From Delphinus delphis (lineage: Eukaryota; Chordata; Mammalia; Artiodactyla; Delphinidae), in assembly GCF_949987515.2 (NCBI RefSeq), contig NC_082698.1, positions 4,422,455 to 4,486,454 on the forward strand: 64,000 nucleotides of DNA, in the 5' to 3' direction. This document shows, piece after piece, positions 25,956 through 39,700 of the stretch; within the stretch, counting starts at the first letter, position 1, and each line of letters opens with the position of its first letter. The notes under the pieces were generated by a model. It worked only from the letters and a program-made list of their open reading frames with translations, did no database searches and had not been told where the DNA came from. Made by a program: the position numbers and the translations under genes.

Positions 25956-26869
25956 TGCCACCCTCCACACACGAGAAATGAGTGAAAAGGGCAAGGACCG
26001 TCTGTTATTACAAAGGTGGTTTTGACCTCATGGATCTCCTGCAAGGATCAAAGAGACCCTCGGGTCCCCAGAACAGCAGCTCCCGATCAAGGAAAGCCAA
26101 GCTCCAAAGGTGTGGAGTGAGCTGGAGGGCGGCGGACATCCCCAGTTCACTTCGTACCACGAGGGCCTGCAGAAGCTCTCCCCTCCCGCTGTCCCATCAC
26201 TCACGTGGAGGAATCCTGTGGCTAATTATTTTACAATTCATCCATTTTGTAGTGCAGCAGGTTTATTAATTAAAGAATTTTTTCTAAGAGGAAACCATTG
26301 TAAACCTATATGTATGGCAATAGCAGAGATTAAATAAATTATGGTTTCTAAAGCCGAATACTTTGCCGTCATCAAAAAGAAAGGAGGAAGACGTACTCAA
26401 TATACTCGGAGTTTGTGAAGCAGAGAATACAAAGTACAGAACAATGTGTATATTATGATAGTCTTCGTGCGTTTTTATAAGAGAATAATGCATGTGTTAA
26501 CTGGGAAAAGACACGAGAAACTGCTTACAACAACTGATTATTTTTAGGGAGATATAGGAATTTTAAAAAATTGTAAACCTTCCAGCAATGAGTAACATAT
26601 TATGTACCACTGTTAACTGTACAATTGTGTTTGGTCCTTAGAGAAAAGAAGGCAAGAAGGGTTTCGCGGCGGAGGGACCCTGTTGCATTTCATACCCGTA
26701 GGTGCCATGGAAGCTGAGGACCCTCAGGTGGCCGTCTTCCACGGATGCACCGGAGCCAGCCCGGCCGAGCCCGTCCGCCCCGCCCCGCCCCGCGGAGCCC
26801 GTCCCCGCTTGCTCCGCCCTCTCCTTTCCCATTGGTCTGCCTCCTCTCCCCTGCGCCCAATCGCAGCGC

Positions 26870-26904
26870 TTAGCGCCAAATTTGAATCGGTGTTATCGTT
26901 TGAA
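26870..26904 (+). promoter_or_regulatory. E2F/CDE-CHR element pair in the MKI67 promoter
   Basis: TTAGCGCCAAATTTGAAT contains a perfect inverted E2F core (GCGCCAAA) running directly into a canonical CHR (TTTGAA, 26,881-26,886). A second TTTGAA follows at 26,899-26,904. The arrangement resembles the CDE/CHR tandem described in CDC2 and cyclin promoters. Confidence 0.75.
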
Positions 26905-26929
26905 TCTGGAGGGCGCGGCGGCGGCTTTC

Positions 26930-27175
26930 CGCGCCAGAGCCGCTGACGCCGGGCACCTCCGGGACGTCTCTGGGCAGGGTCAGCGGGCCACCGGCGAGGG
27001 CGAAGGCGGGAGGAGCGGGGACTGGGGCCACGGCGAAGGTGGGAGCGGGCCAGGGGACTGAGGCCCGGTCCCTGCAGCGGAGGTGGGCGCGTCGCCGGCC
27101 CCTCACGGTGCGGACTCGGGTTGCTCGCCGACGAGCGGCGGAACCACTGCTGTCGCCCCGGGAGACTCGTCCTGG
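26930..27175 (+). other. MKI67: Probable MKI67 non-coding exon 1 (5' UTR), ends approximate
   Basis: Human MKI67 begins with a non-coding exon, and no coding exon is found upstream of 27,667. Within the CpG island a donor-like CCTGG|gtgag lies at 27,175/27,176. A stronger-looking donor, GTCAG|gtaagg, lies at 27,429/27,430. Either could end exon 1, or both could be used alternatively. The 5' boundary is a guess from the position of the CCAAT and CHR elements. Confidence 0.4.
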
Positions 27176-27568
27176 GTGAGCAGCGGCCGGGGAGCTTCGG
27201 GGGCGGGGGCAGCCGGAGGGGCGGAGGCCGCGTGGACCACTCGGGGCTATGCGGCCACCAGCGCCGGAGCGCGGCCTTGGCCTGGCTCGTCCTGGGCTCT
27301 GGCGTGGGGTCTCGGTGGGAACTCCCGGGAGCCAGGAGCCTGGCGGGCGGCGTCCTGGACGCAGGTCTCTGGAGGGCGCTGGATGGTGGAGGCAGCCCCG
27401 GGCCTGGCTGGGGCTTCCACCGGGGTCAGGTAAGGCGTGGGTCGGGGCGGCAGGGGCAGCGGTGAGTAGTACACGCGACCCCAGTTGGTCACTTACAAGT
27501 AACTTCTTAGCTCTTTGCTTTAGAATAACCCTCACCCCCTGTGTGTTTTATTTTTGTTATTTTGTCAG

Positions 27569-27666
27569 TGGCGTGTAGTCAAAGGATTGCTTGTAAGTCG
27601 GCTTCAGCAAACCTTTCGATGCCTGACCTTCCGGTACGGATTATAGTCAAAATTCCTGTTTAGAAA
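27569..27666 (+). other. MKI67: Probable 5' UTR part of MKI67 exon 2
   Basis: A pyrimidine-rich tract ending ttttgtcag at 27,568 is the best acceptor before the start codon. Other AG sites (27,521 and near 27,608) are possible, so the left edge is tentative. Confidence 0.45.
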
Positions 27667-27758
27667 ATGGGTTCTACAAGACGCCTTGTTACCATTAAAA
27701 GGAGCGGGGTCGACGGCCCCCACTTTCCACTGAGCCTTCATACCTGCTTGTTTGGAAG
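27667..27758 (+). CDS. MKI67: MKI67 exon 2: start codon and N-terminus of FHA domain
   Basis: Encodes residues 1-30 plus two bases of codon 31. The ATG has A at -3 and G at +4, a good Kozak context. The peptide starts MGSTRRLVTIKRSGVDGPHF, matching human Ki-67 except at residues 2-3. It ends at the conserved Gly-Arg of the FHA fold (G30, R31). The donor is GGAAG|gtgagc. The FHA domain of human Ki-67 binds phosphorylated NIFK and KIF15. Confidence 0.95.
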
Positions 27759-30700
27759 GTGAGCCCTGCCCACCCGCGGACAATTTAGACAATTTAGCTT
27801 AAAAAAACCCCTCAATATTACTAACCAGAGATTAACAGACGAGATACACAGCTCTAGGAGTAGGCAGCCCTGGAGTGTGCTCAGGACTTCCTGTGTATTG
27901 TCATTGCTACTGGTTGTTTATTATGAAATAGAATTCGAAGACAATGTTTACATAGTTGTGTTTTTTCAGTCAAAGAAAAATTTTTAAATTGATTTGATAA
28001 AAATATAACTGGAGAAAAATGTAAAGTCCTGCTTCACTTCAGACTGTCTTTAGAAAGCCATTGTGTTCATCTGAAATCTCTCCAAACTGGGCATTCCTTG
28101 GCTGCTGGGGGATATTATTGAACAAGTGAAGGAAGGAATCTGTGCATGGCTTGTCGGTCTTTTTGGAAAAATGGAAATGGGAAGGAAAGTCCTTCTGGTT
28201 GTGTTTTGAGAACTTCTCATTTGTTGCCTTGGTGTTGGTGGTGGCAGTAACTCTGGTCCCTGTGTAACAGGCACCATTAATCACACCGCCTCTCCTTTTC
28301 TAACATGTGATGAATAAGTTACCCCCCCGTGGAACCCTGTGTGGTGGAACCCTGACCCCCTTCTGCCCCACACCCCATCCTCCCACCAGCCCCACTCCTG
28401 CCACGTTCCACCACACTTCAAGCTCTTTCTCCCCTTGGTGCTTTTAGCCAGTTCGAACTTTCACCTCTGGAATTTCTCTACCTTCCTACGCAACTGATTG
28501 CTTTACAACTTTCAGAGACAGGGTCCATGTTACCTGAGAAGGAGCCTTTACTGAGCCCTGCTCTTGTCTTTCCTAACCCCACACATGGTGATGAGGCTGT
28601 GGCTTGCCTGTCTCACTACGAAGCTCCCCAAGGACAGGGACTGTCTAGTTAATAATTCTGTACTCGGTGTCTGGTGTGGGGCCTGGCATATGAGAGGTGA
28701 TCACTATTCAGCACTCTGGCAGTTGTCCAGTCATCACATCAGCTGGGAAATTGAGTTTGGAATCAGTGTGCAGCAGTGGTTATCAACTGAGAGCCGTATT
28801 GCCCCCCAGGAGCTATTTGGCAAAGTCTGGAGACATTTTTTTCACGTCACAATGTGGGAGGCACACACCACTGGCCTCAGGGAGCAGAGGTCAGGGTTGC
28901 TGCCAAACACCCTACAATGCACAGGACAGCTCCCGCTATAGAGAACTAGCTGGCCCCAGATGTCAGCAGCACCAGGGTTAAGAACCATTGATCTATAGTG
29001 TCTCCTGATGGCCGTCTCCTGCCAAACAGATTCTCAGTTCTAATGAGATTGTCTTTTTCTGTCTCTTGCTGGGATGTTCCGATACCTAAAAATCAAATTC
29101 TGTTCTTTGGCTTAAAGTAGCTGTTCACTTTCCATAGCTTCCACTCTCTTCAAAAGGGAGAAACAAAAAACATTTTGGTATCAAATAGCAGTAATTCTGT
29201 TATCATATTGTAGTGATTAAGTGTATTTTTATGCGAGATTTTATAATCCAGAAACCCACTCGTAAGTGTTTGTTCATGGTACAGGTAGGAAGGGATATTC
29301 TTAGACTCCAGAGGTTCGTACTGAGTACAGAGAGGAGGCATAGGGTCTGTTCAAACGTGTAAAACCACAGGATGGTAACAGGAACACCAGAGACCCAGAG
29401 CCTTGCTAAGGGCGTCTTTGATTAGTTTCTGTGTAGGTTTGGGAATTCTTCCTTCAACTGCTTCCTGCTGATGTTAGTTTTCTGTAAAAAGACAGGTTGC
29501 ATCTAGATAATTTGTTGTTGCTTGTAGATTAGTGTTTGTAATGATAGGAGGCTTGTGACTGTCAGTTAATAGTGTAGTTTATTTATTTATTTTTGGCTGC
29601 ATTGGGTCTTCGTTGCTGCGCACGGGCTTCCTCTAGTTGCAGCGAGTGGGGGCTACTCTTTGTTGCGGTGCGCAGGCTTCTCATTGCGGTGGCTTCTCTT
29701 GTTGCGCAGCACGGGCTCTAGGCGTGCAGGCTTCAGTAATTGTGGCTCGCGGGCTCTAGAGCGCAGGCTCAGGAGTTGTGGAGCATGGGCTTAGTTGCTC
29801 CCTGGCATGTGGAATCTTCCCGGACCAGGGCTCAAACCCGTGTCCCCTGCATTGGCAGGCGGATTCCCAACCACTGCACCACGAGGGAAGTCCCAATAAT
29901 ATAGTTTTAAAACAATAAAAAGCTCACAAGTTATGAGCATTTACTGTGTGCCAAGCAAATGACAGACATGAGTAACATTTAATTTTCTGAAGAACACCAT
30001 GATATGTTTGCCAACGGAGTCCTCTTTGTATATGAAGAAACTGAGACACGGAGAGGTCCTAGCATGAAATAACAGCACTTTAGGTGTTGATTAAACCTTG
30101 AAACATACATAGCATTACCAATAAACATGCATAAACCTTTTTTATAGGAAAAAAGAAAAAAGCACAGAGTACAAACGATAAGTATTCTCCAAACTGATGT
30201 AAAGTACTCCTTTAGTTGGATCTTATAAGCATAGATATTTTAGTGGAAGGCAATTCAATTTTGTATTCTAATATTTTCCATTATAATTATTTTTAAGTAC
30301 TCTTAAGTTTTAATGATTTAAAATAGTTGCTTATACAATACTTATAAAAATTGGGGGCAAAATCATTTACATTGCCCAGTTTGTCTTTCCTTTATGTCAT
30401 TACATTTACAGATCACACATAGTGTCAGGGGCTTCCCAGGTGGCGCAGTGGTTGAGAGTCCGCCTGCCGATGCAGGGGACACAGGTTCGTGCCCTGCTCC
30501 GGGAAGATCCCACATGCCGCGGAGCGGCTGGGCCCGTGGGCCATGGCTGCTGAGCCTGCGCGTCCGGAGACTGTGCTCCGCAACGGGAGAGGCCACAACA
30601 GTGATAGGCCTGCGTATCGCAAAAAAAAAAAACAAAAAAACATAGTGTCAGATGCTGTTTTATTTTGAATCACTGATGTAAGTTTTTTAAATTGCAGCAA

Positions 30701-33700
30701 CCTAAAAAATCTTTATTCTTTTGAATTAAGGAGTATCGAGTGTGACATTCGTATTCAGCTTCCCGTAGTGTCCAAACAACACTGCAAAATTGAAATCAAT
30801 GGACAGGAGGTGAGCGGGTTTTTGGAAGTCTGTTTTCTAAAACTTTTCACTTTTTATCCATTTATTAGTTTACGTGTTTTCCTCTCTTTCCTACTTGTAG
30901 GCAATATTGTTTAATTTCAGTTCCACAAATCCAACACGAGTAAATGGATCTACTTTTGATAAACCTGTACAACTAAAACATGGAGACGTGATAACTGTTG
31001 TTGATCGGTCTTTCAGGTAGGTAAGAAATGGGCTAAAAAGAAATAGACCTTCTGATCCACCAAAAACTAGCCTCACAGTCCATCAGTGATCCTTCTGTAA
31101 TGCGGGTGAATGTCAACATGTCTGAGGTTGCCATTCCCAACACAGTCTTTATCTAAATTCATACGGATCTAGAAGGAATGGCAGGTGAGGTTTATTGTGT
31201 GCTCCAGCTCAAAGATTAGAGAGCACGTAACTATGCCAAGGTGGCCAGGTCCCAAAGGAGGTTCATTTGGTTGCAAGTGTTGTGAAACTGCACTCATTTT
31301 ATTTTTTTTATTTTAAAGTAAAATACACTCATAGAGAAAGTTACAAAACGAGATGTATGACCCAGCTTACCATGAAGTGAGCAGCCTTGTGATAATCGCC
31401 CGTCACGGACCGAACTGTGCTCTCCCTAAATTCCCAAGTTGAAGTCCTGACCCCCGTCCCCAGCTCCCCGGAATGTGGCTGTCTTTGGAAATAGGACCTT
31501 GAAAGAGATGATTAAGTTAAAATGAGGCCAGTAGGCTGGGTCCTAATTCAATCCGAGTGGTGTCCTTATAAGAAGAGGAGATTAGGACACAGAAGCCAGG
31601 GAAGGAGGTGTTCAGAGTGATGACTGTGCCAAGCGGCAGCAGAGGGCGGCCAGAGCCCAGGAGAGAGGCCCCAAGGAAGCCAACCCTGCCGACACCTTGA
31701 TCTTGGACTTCCAGCCTCTGGAACTGTGAGAAAATAAATTTCTCTTGTTTAAGCCACCCAGGGTGTGACATTTTGTTATAGAACTAATACACCACCCAAG
31801 TCATAAACAGCATTTCCAGAAGTTTCTTTCATGCATCTTCTAATCATTACTTCTTCCCCGCACCAAGTAAACCACTAATGTGGCTTTTCTGATAGCATGA
31901 AAGTCTTTAGAGTTCTACTGCTAAGCATGCATCTCTAACTGCTATGGTTTTGTCTGCCTTTATCAAACTCCATAAAGTAGTAACTGAGTTCTGCTTTTAC
32001 GGTTGTGGGATTCATAGCCTGGATTGGGATGGATGGATTCATCCCAGTTTGTTCCTCTCGCTGTTTAAGGATTTCACTGAAATAAGATCCACAGTTACAT
32101 ACACAATTAATTCATTCTGGATGGACATTTGAGTAATTTCCAGTTTCTGAAATGAGTCAGAGCTTGCTTTTTATGATCAGATATGGTTACATTTTTACTA
32201 ATCTGTCCTGGGTGTTTGGAAAAAATGTGTGTTGCACAGCTGCTGCGTGGAGTGCTCTGTCTGTGTAGGTCCCTCAGATTCTAATTCCTGACTCTAGAAT
32301 CCTAGTAAATTTTTCCCCTGATTCTTAGTTACCTGGACAGGTAAGCTGAAATCACGCATTGAAGTTTTTTTTTTCTTTTTGTTTTTTACCTTTGTCAGTT
32401 TTTTGCGTCCGATATTTTGAGGCCATACTATGGGTTTAAATTAAGAATTATCTCCTCTTGGTGTGGATGAAGCTGTATCATGTATCATTCTGAAATGTCC
32501 TGTATGTTTAGTAATGCTTTTTTTTTTTTTGTGCTGGATGCGGGCCTCTCACTGTTGTGGCCTCTCCTGCTGCGGAGCACAGGCTCCAGACGCACAGGCT
32601 CAGCGGCCATGGCTCAGAGGCCCAGCCGCTCCGCCGCATGTGGGATCTTCCCGGACCGGGGCACGAACCCGCGTCCCCTGCATCGGCAGGTGGACTCTCA
32701 ACCACGGCGCTACCAGGGAAGCCCTTAGTAATGCTTTTGATGAGAGATTTCATACTATAGTTTTTTTGTTGTTTTTTTTTAATCACATTGCTTTCAACTT
32801 TCATAATCCTTAAGGTTTAGATGACCTTTTGGAACCAGCTGTTAGGTGCACTTTTGTCTATAACTGGTTGATCTTGACGGATTGACCCTTTTATCATTAG
32901 AAAATGTGCAGTGTCTCTGTGAATAATTTTTATCTTACAGTCTATTTTGTCTGGTATTGGTACAGCCTCTCCACCTCTCTTCTGGTTCCTGTTTGCATGG
33001 TATATCTTTTCCCATCATTATCCTTTCATTCTATTTGTGTCTTTGACTCTAAATTATGTCTCTCGTAGGCAGATGTAGTTGGATCGCTTTTGTCATCCAT
33101 TCTGCCAATGGAACTCCATTACTGCCTTCATTTGTATTAAATAGATATTTTCTAATTTGAATATCCTGGTCGTTTCTTTTTCTGTGCTTTTTGTGAATTT
33201 GCCTTCATTTTTAAAGGGTATTTTTTATTAGATAGAGAAATAAATATTATTTCTAGGCAGGAAATATTTGATGAGGAATGGAGAGCAGAAGTATGTCCCC
33301 CAAATGAGATGCTGCTCAAATTAAGATTAGTTGAGATGACAAAATACCTCCAACAAAGACTAGGACATGGGTCATAGGAAGAAGGGCTTGATTCAGAACT
33401 CTGGTACCATGAGAAACAGTTCCAGGCGACTGGCTGCTTCAGAGCTTACGTAGATGGCATCTAAATTCGAATCAGGCTGTCTCACCGAGGTACCAGAGTT
33501 CAGTATGTGTTATAAAAGTTTCTGTGAATGGATACCTGAGGTCTGTTAGAACAACCATGTCTCTTGCTAAATATCTTTGCATCTTCCTAAAATGTGCCTG
33601 TCTTTGTTCAGATACACATGGAGTAAGTGGGAAGCTGAAAAGATCATAGTGATCTTAAAGTGGAGCTCTGTGGTTACCTGTGGTGAATGACATCACAGGG

Positions 33701-36700
33701 TGATAAAGGTGTCAGACGCCACCCAGCTTCCTGGTTGACCTTCCAAGCCATCAGATGATTTCCATGAACAAAAACTAGCAGACACCAGGTTTTGCTCTCT
33801 TGTGCAGTTGGTTCCAACACAGGAGGTGCTCAGGGAAGTTGTTGAATCTTACAGACTAGTCAGGGTTCAGAAATTTAATCTGGTCCCAACCTCTGACCGT
33901 GGTGTTCCAGAAGAAACCAATTTACCTAAGTTTTTAGCATAAAAACACTTTCCTGATTTCTTTCCATGAATACGGTAATATCTTGAGTAAAACCTGATCT
34001 TTGTTCCTTGCTCCTTGGACATTAGTCAGATGTGGAAGTTTTATCATTGGTTACAAATCTTTAATCTGAATATATGCCTGTCATTCTGTGCACTTCAGGT
34101 ATGAAAATGAAAGTCATCAGAATGGAAGCAAGTCACCTGCATTTCCAGGACAAAGACGGGAACAGGTGATGGGGAGATATTATGGAACTTTGGGCTCTGA
34201 TTCTTTTGCATGATGATATGAAGTCATTTATATGCACTTTGACACTGATTTCTCACAAGGGAGAACGACTTACCAGTTATAGTAGGAAAATGTCGCTAAG
34301 GTACTAAAACAAGTTGAACTTAGATATATTAAGATAATTTAAACTATCCTTCCTCTTTTATTCAAAATGAGAGTACTAGGTGTTACACTTTGGGCCCAAA
34401 GTAACTCACAATATGATTTTGCAAACCTTTGGTTAGGGCAACCCTGACGCAGAACTCAGATTCCAGAACCACATGATCTGGAGGCTCAGTTTTTGTCCCA
34501 TTGTTCTCATTGGTCTTTATTCATCCAGAATAATCACATCAGAGCTGTAGGTACCAATGATGCTTCCCAGTTTTGACAGACATGACCCACGACACTGGAG
34601 GAGAGTTACTGCCCTGTGTCTATCAGTGGAGAAAACGTATTCCAAACGGCCCACCTTATTAAAATGCAGTCTGGGCCCATCCTGGGAGATTTAGTAGGAC
34701 TTAGGAGGTTCTGGGTTACTCCTGAGACTTCCTATCCTTCTTACTTTTTATGAAGCTACTCAAGCTATTCTCTTCTGACCAGGTTGGAATTCCCTGGCTT
34801 AAGAGTCTTAGCACAGATACTCCTGAAATCAGCAGTGGGCTCTGCATTTGAAGTTCCCTGCTCCTGCCATGTGCCCTTGCTTCCCCAGAGGACTAACTTT
34901 AATGTCAACCCTGCTCATCAGCTTTGGGGGAAAGCTAGCTTTTGAGGTATCCCACCCACCAACCAACACCGCTTCTAACTCGTTAGTAGGTATAAGGAAA
35001 CCAACCAAAAAGCTGGACTATGGGTTAGATAAGAGGTCCCAGTGGTCTATGACCTGTTCGTTATCTGGATTATGATAAAGTAAATATTGAAGTTGAATAC
35101 TTAGAACATGTTATTTGACAGTGATTTTTATGGCTATTGGATATTATAGTACAAAAAATATGGGCTTGTATTTTGCACACAGTTTTAAATTTTAATTCAT
35201 TTTTATTGTTCAGTCATATGATTCCTTTTGTCAACCTCAGATTGGAAGTTAGAAATCGAGCCCTCACATGGGAAGTTTGAGAAGCAGCGTATTCAATACC
35301 AAGATATCGGAAATTGATTAAAGAAAGAAGTTAAAGTATTTGCCTTTGGATATATTTTGTGATTTCCACCCCTAATAATTCAGAGGATATTATTTTTCCT
35401 CCTTTGAAACAATATTGGACTTTTATATCTTACATCTGTGTTATTCTGTAGTTGTTCCTTACCCTCTAAAAAGCTGCCTGGGAAGGAATGTGAAGGTGGC
35501 CCAGCAGGAGGGCTGCACCCCAGCTCCCTGCTCTGAGGGTACAGGGCCTCTGGGTGCATTGTTTTCGCTTTTGCCTTAACGTCTGGGCTTTCAGATAAAC
35601 CCTTAGTACCTGCCAGCAATGAGCACACATGCTAAGTGGAGCCCCACTTCACCCACGGGTCCTCTAGCCAACTTCTGATAAAACTGTGTAAAGTCAATAA
35701 TTCTGTGCCCTTGGTAGGTTCCCAGATACTGAGTGGATGATGTTTACTTTTAGCTTTGATTCTTCTTTCACAGAAGTTCAAGGAAGTTATAAAAAGTCAC
35801 TGCCGTTCAATTTAAGCAATTTTAATCTTCAAGTTTGTTTCTTATTCTATTACTATATTTTTAAAAAATCAACTGAGAAATGCTTGTGTTATGAGTACCA
35901 GCCCAATGTCTTGGGCTCGTTTCTCAAAGTCGCTGTAAGTTCTCTAAGAACAGTTGGGTAGAGAAGGTCATCAAAGGAAGAATATTTTAGTAAATGTGAC
36001 TGTTGGTATTTGAAAAGGCATCTAAATTGCTGTTCTTATCTGCCAATTCACAGGAGCCTTCGCGTCGGGTCTCAAGATCTAGCTTCCCTTCCAACCTTGG
36101 TTAGTAGATTTTTGGTTTTGTCTGGGATCCTGTAAGATCTGTTCTCTATGTAGCTTTGTGGCAAGGAAGGGACAGACATAGGCAGACACGTGAGTTAACT
36201 TTTCTCCCAAGTGATGTATGGGCTCCATATGCTTGTTGGAGGGTCCATGTAGAGACGAACTGTCATGCTCAGTTGTTGCCCCTAATTCTGAGCAGATTGA
36301 TAGCATTGGATGTCTCCTGTTGGTTATAGGAGGTATAGGAGGCTAAAGTGATTTATTTATTTTCATCATGGAACTAGTACCAGAACACCATTAGAATACA
36401 TTTTGGACATTAAGAAATTTGTAGGCTAAGTGGAAAGCTAGGTTTTTAAGACAATTTGAAATAATTTTAAAATGTGAATATTGCCCATGTTAATCATTGA
36501 GAAAATCTCGAATTTCTGCTTCCTATTTCATAACTCATTGTCAAGATGGAAAAGTTCAAGATTCCAGTGCCCGTTCAAAATTCACGGAAGACGCTGCTTC
36601 CGGAAGGCCTGTGGTGCATGGGAAGAATGTCACAGGAGCTGGTATTGTCTCAGGTGGCTCAGAAGATCCTGTTGCTGGGAAGACACCTAACAGCGTTCAT

Positions 36701-39700
36701 TCCTCAGAACGTCCTGGAGATAACGGCAGAAATGCAACAGCTCCCACTGCTGGGGATTCTCAAGAAGGTTCCGGTGTAAGGTTCGGGATCAGTAATGGAG
36801 AACTGAAGGCTTTTTCCTCTAGAAAGTGTCTTAAGGAGAGTGACCAAAATGAGTCTCCCTTTAGGAAGCTTTATGAGTCAATGAAGGTGGAGTTAGATGT
36901 GAAATCAGGAAAAGTCAATGTTCTTCAGAATCGCAGAAAATCAGGATCACAGAGTCATTGCACACCAGAAAAAGAAAGCACTGGTGGTTTACAGAGCGAG
37001 ACTCTGGTCTCACTTAAATCCAGACCCAAATCGGGCCAAAGCCCCCAAATTAAGGCAGACCCTGCTTCAGGAGAACAAGGAAGTAGCCAGACTGAGGGGA
37101 AGAGGAGTGATGAGCCATTTCAGACGCCCAAGGAGACCAGGAGTCCCAGCAGCCTCTGCACAGAGGTAGAGACGCTGCAAACCACGACCCCCGAACCATA
37201 TTCACAACAAAGTCCCTCACGGAGTGGGCGGAGTGAAGACCTGAGTGTTGTCGATGGTGGTGCGTCCCTGAACCTAGATCAAAGTGAAGGCTCCAGGGCA
37301 GATATTAAAACGTTTCCTCCTCGGAAGTTCTTACCTAGTATTCAAACGCCCGTTAAAGTTGAGAGTTTTGGAAATACACCAGAAAAACTTTGCCCCGGAA
37401 AGAGGAAGAGGAATCCTACAAATGTTGACGATCTGACAACAGAAACAGAGATTCTGCATCAGACAATTTCAGCTCCATTGGTCCCTCAAGTTGAAAGGAA
37501 GATTCAAAGCGATTTTCTCAACAAGCCTGAGAAGCTGGGCATGGCAGCGGATCCGGTGAGCCCTGGGTTACCCGGTCTTAGCTCGGCTGATGGCAGCAGC
37601 TTCGGCGATTCCACGAGTAAGTTTATTTAACTGTAAATTTATTCCCCCCCCAGGTTTACTACTACCTTATGTCTAGGTATGAATTAGTGAGACCTTCCTT
37701 CATTCACGAATGATTAGCTCTGTGAGGCACATGAAGGCCCATATTCATCATCTACTCATAGATTTGCATGAAGACCCAGATAACCAACCAACCAGAGCAG
37801 TGCTGGTTATTAGGGGAGAATTAGCAGGCGTCTAAGGAGATAAGCTGGTCCAAAAGCATATCTGATTCTTCTGTCTACCACAGAACAAAGGAGAATAAGC
37901 ATAAGCATAATTGCTTTTCACAGGAGTTTAATTCTGAACTATAAGCTCTTTTATCCTATGAGTTTGATCCTCTAGAATAAGTCAGTGGAAATCCCTTGGA
38001 ACTCTTTTCATGTGGGGTGGCTCTTAAAACACACCTGCCCCATCCCCATGGGTCTACGTGCCAGGTGTTCTTCTACGTGCCGTTCAGACCCTCATTTCCC
38101 ATCCTCTCTTCTGGCAGCAGGAGGGCCCACGGGACAGGAGTTTTGTTATCTTCCTTTTGCAAATGGGGAAACCAGTAACCTAATGGCACCCCATGGGTGG
38201 CAGAGATGTGACCCGTGGAGCAGGCGTGGCAGCTCCAGGGCCTCCCATGCTCCTCGGGGGCCCCCAGGTGTTCCGATGCTGTGCCCTGCCATCAGCTCTG
38301 CTTCTGCAGGGAGCCCCCAGAGCAGGGGTGTGCGGCTCTGAAAGCAGACCCACGCACATCAGTCACGGAGTCCCCACAAGTCTTACAAACGGGTCGCCTC
38401 ACTCAGGCAAGGGTTTATGTTGACAAGTGGTTCACAAAGATGGATAGTGGGGCTTGGGACGCGTGAATTGCCCATCTGTCAATATCACCAGGAGAGGTTT
38501 CCAGCTCGAATTCTACTCGCTGGGTAGGTCTGAGACCCAAGTGTGGGTCTCTTGGAAAAGCTTTCTCAGGCCACTGCTGAAGCCTCATCCCCTTCATCCC
38601 CCTGCTCCGAAGTGGGAGCCACTGCTCCAGGCCACTCCCTTTATTAAGCTCTGTCCGCATAGGACTTGTCAATGTTTAAAGAAAGTCCTTGTCCTGTCAG
38701 GTTGGGACTTGGCATTTAGTGGTTTGTCCTGGATCTTTCCTGAGCTCTTGAAGCAGCATCACCTTCGTCAACATCACAAGAGAGTAAAGGTGTGTGAGGT
38801 GCCAGGTTTCAGTGAATTTACAGTAAGTTTGTCTTCAATGGTAAATGGAAACAAGTCACACCTATGGTACTGTTCTCCTTTGCCCTCTCCACGTCTGTAC
38901 CCGTTCCTCTAGATAAGATGGATGGGGTGTCCCTGAAGAGGAGGCGGGTCTCCTTTGGTGGTCGCCTGAGACCTGAATTATTCGATGAAAACTTACCTCC
39001 CAACACACCTCTCAAAAGAGGAGAGACACCAAAGCAAAGAAGGTCTCTGGTCACCCACACGCCAACCGTCCTGAAGAAAATCATCAAGGTGAGTTTACCC
39101 ACTGGTCCCCGCTTCGGATCTGATGATAGCACACATCCTTGGTCCATATTCTTTCCAACCCCTCACACTAGTAGAATGACAATGAACACCTTTTTCTTTC
39201 TAATAACAAAGTAAAAATATAAAAGTCTCTGTGAGAGCTCATTCATGTGGGTGTTGGGAACTGAGCACCTGGGTTCCTAACCATGGCCCGAGGGTGACTG
39301 AACACAGGTGGGTCCTCAGGACTTTCCTTCTCTGCAGAGGCCTCCTGCTGACCACACTTGCAGGGCCAGGTGGTCATGCTAGGGTTATAGTCAATACATT
39401 TGGAAAGAATCTGGAGGCATCACGACACAGAAGCGTAAGGTTCTGGTGTTTTCCCTTTAGAATTACAAGGTGGAAAGAAAACCTTGGACGGCAGCACACC
39501 CATGACTTTCATCATCAGCTCTTTACAATTTTTCATCACCTACCCTAGGCTGTGACCTTAGATCTCTAGAAAGGTGTTGGCCCACAGCTCGCCTTCATCA
39601 GAGGGCCTGGGAAGCCTTTAATTTCCTTTCACACTAACAGGCGTGTGAGGTATGTCTCCTTTCCTTCCCTTTTATATGGGCTCCTGGAAGTGAGTGGCTG

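Larger units (their letters stand above)
26640..27480 (+). promoter_or_regulatory. MKI67: MKI67 CpG-island promoter
   Basis: GC- and CpG-rich block just upstream of the first coding exon. It holds a run of GC boxes (about 26,777-26,795), an inverted CCAAT box (ATTGG, 26,831-26,835), a forward CCAAT box (26,857-26,861), an E2F-type site with adjoining CHR (26,870-26,886) and a second CHR (26,899-26,904). No TATA box is evident. This layout is typical of cell-cycle genes repressed by DREAM in G0/G1 and activated by MuvB/B-MYB/FOXM1 with NF-Y in G2/M. That class behaviour is established knowledge; its use here is inferred from the motifs. The transcription start probably lies shortly downstream, near 26,900-26,950, but cannot be fixed from sequence. 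Confidence 0.85.

Noticed and set aside
26870..27535. 221-codon open frame on the - strand over the MKI67 CpG island, and 114-119-codon frames on the + strand
   Set aside because: GC-rich sequence lacks stop codons by composition. The region is promoter and 5' UTR, and no conserved protein is seen.
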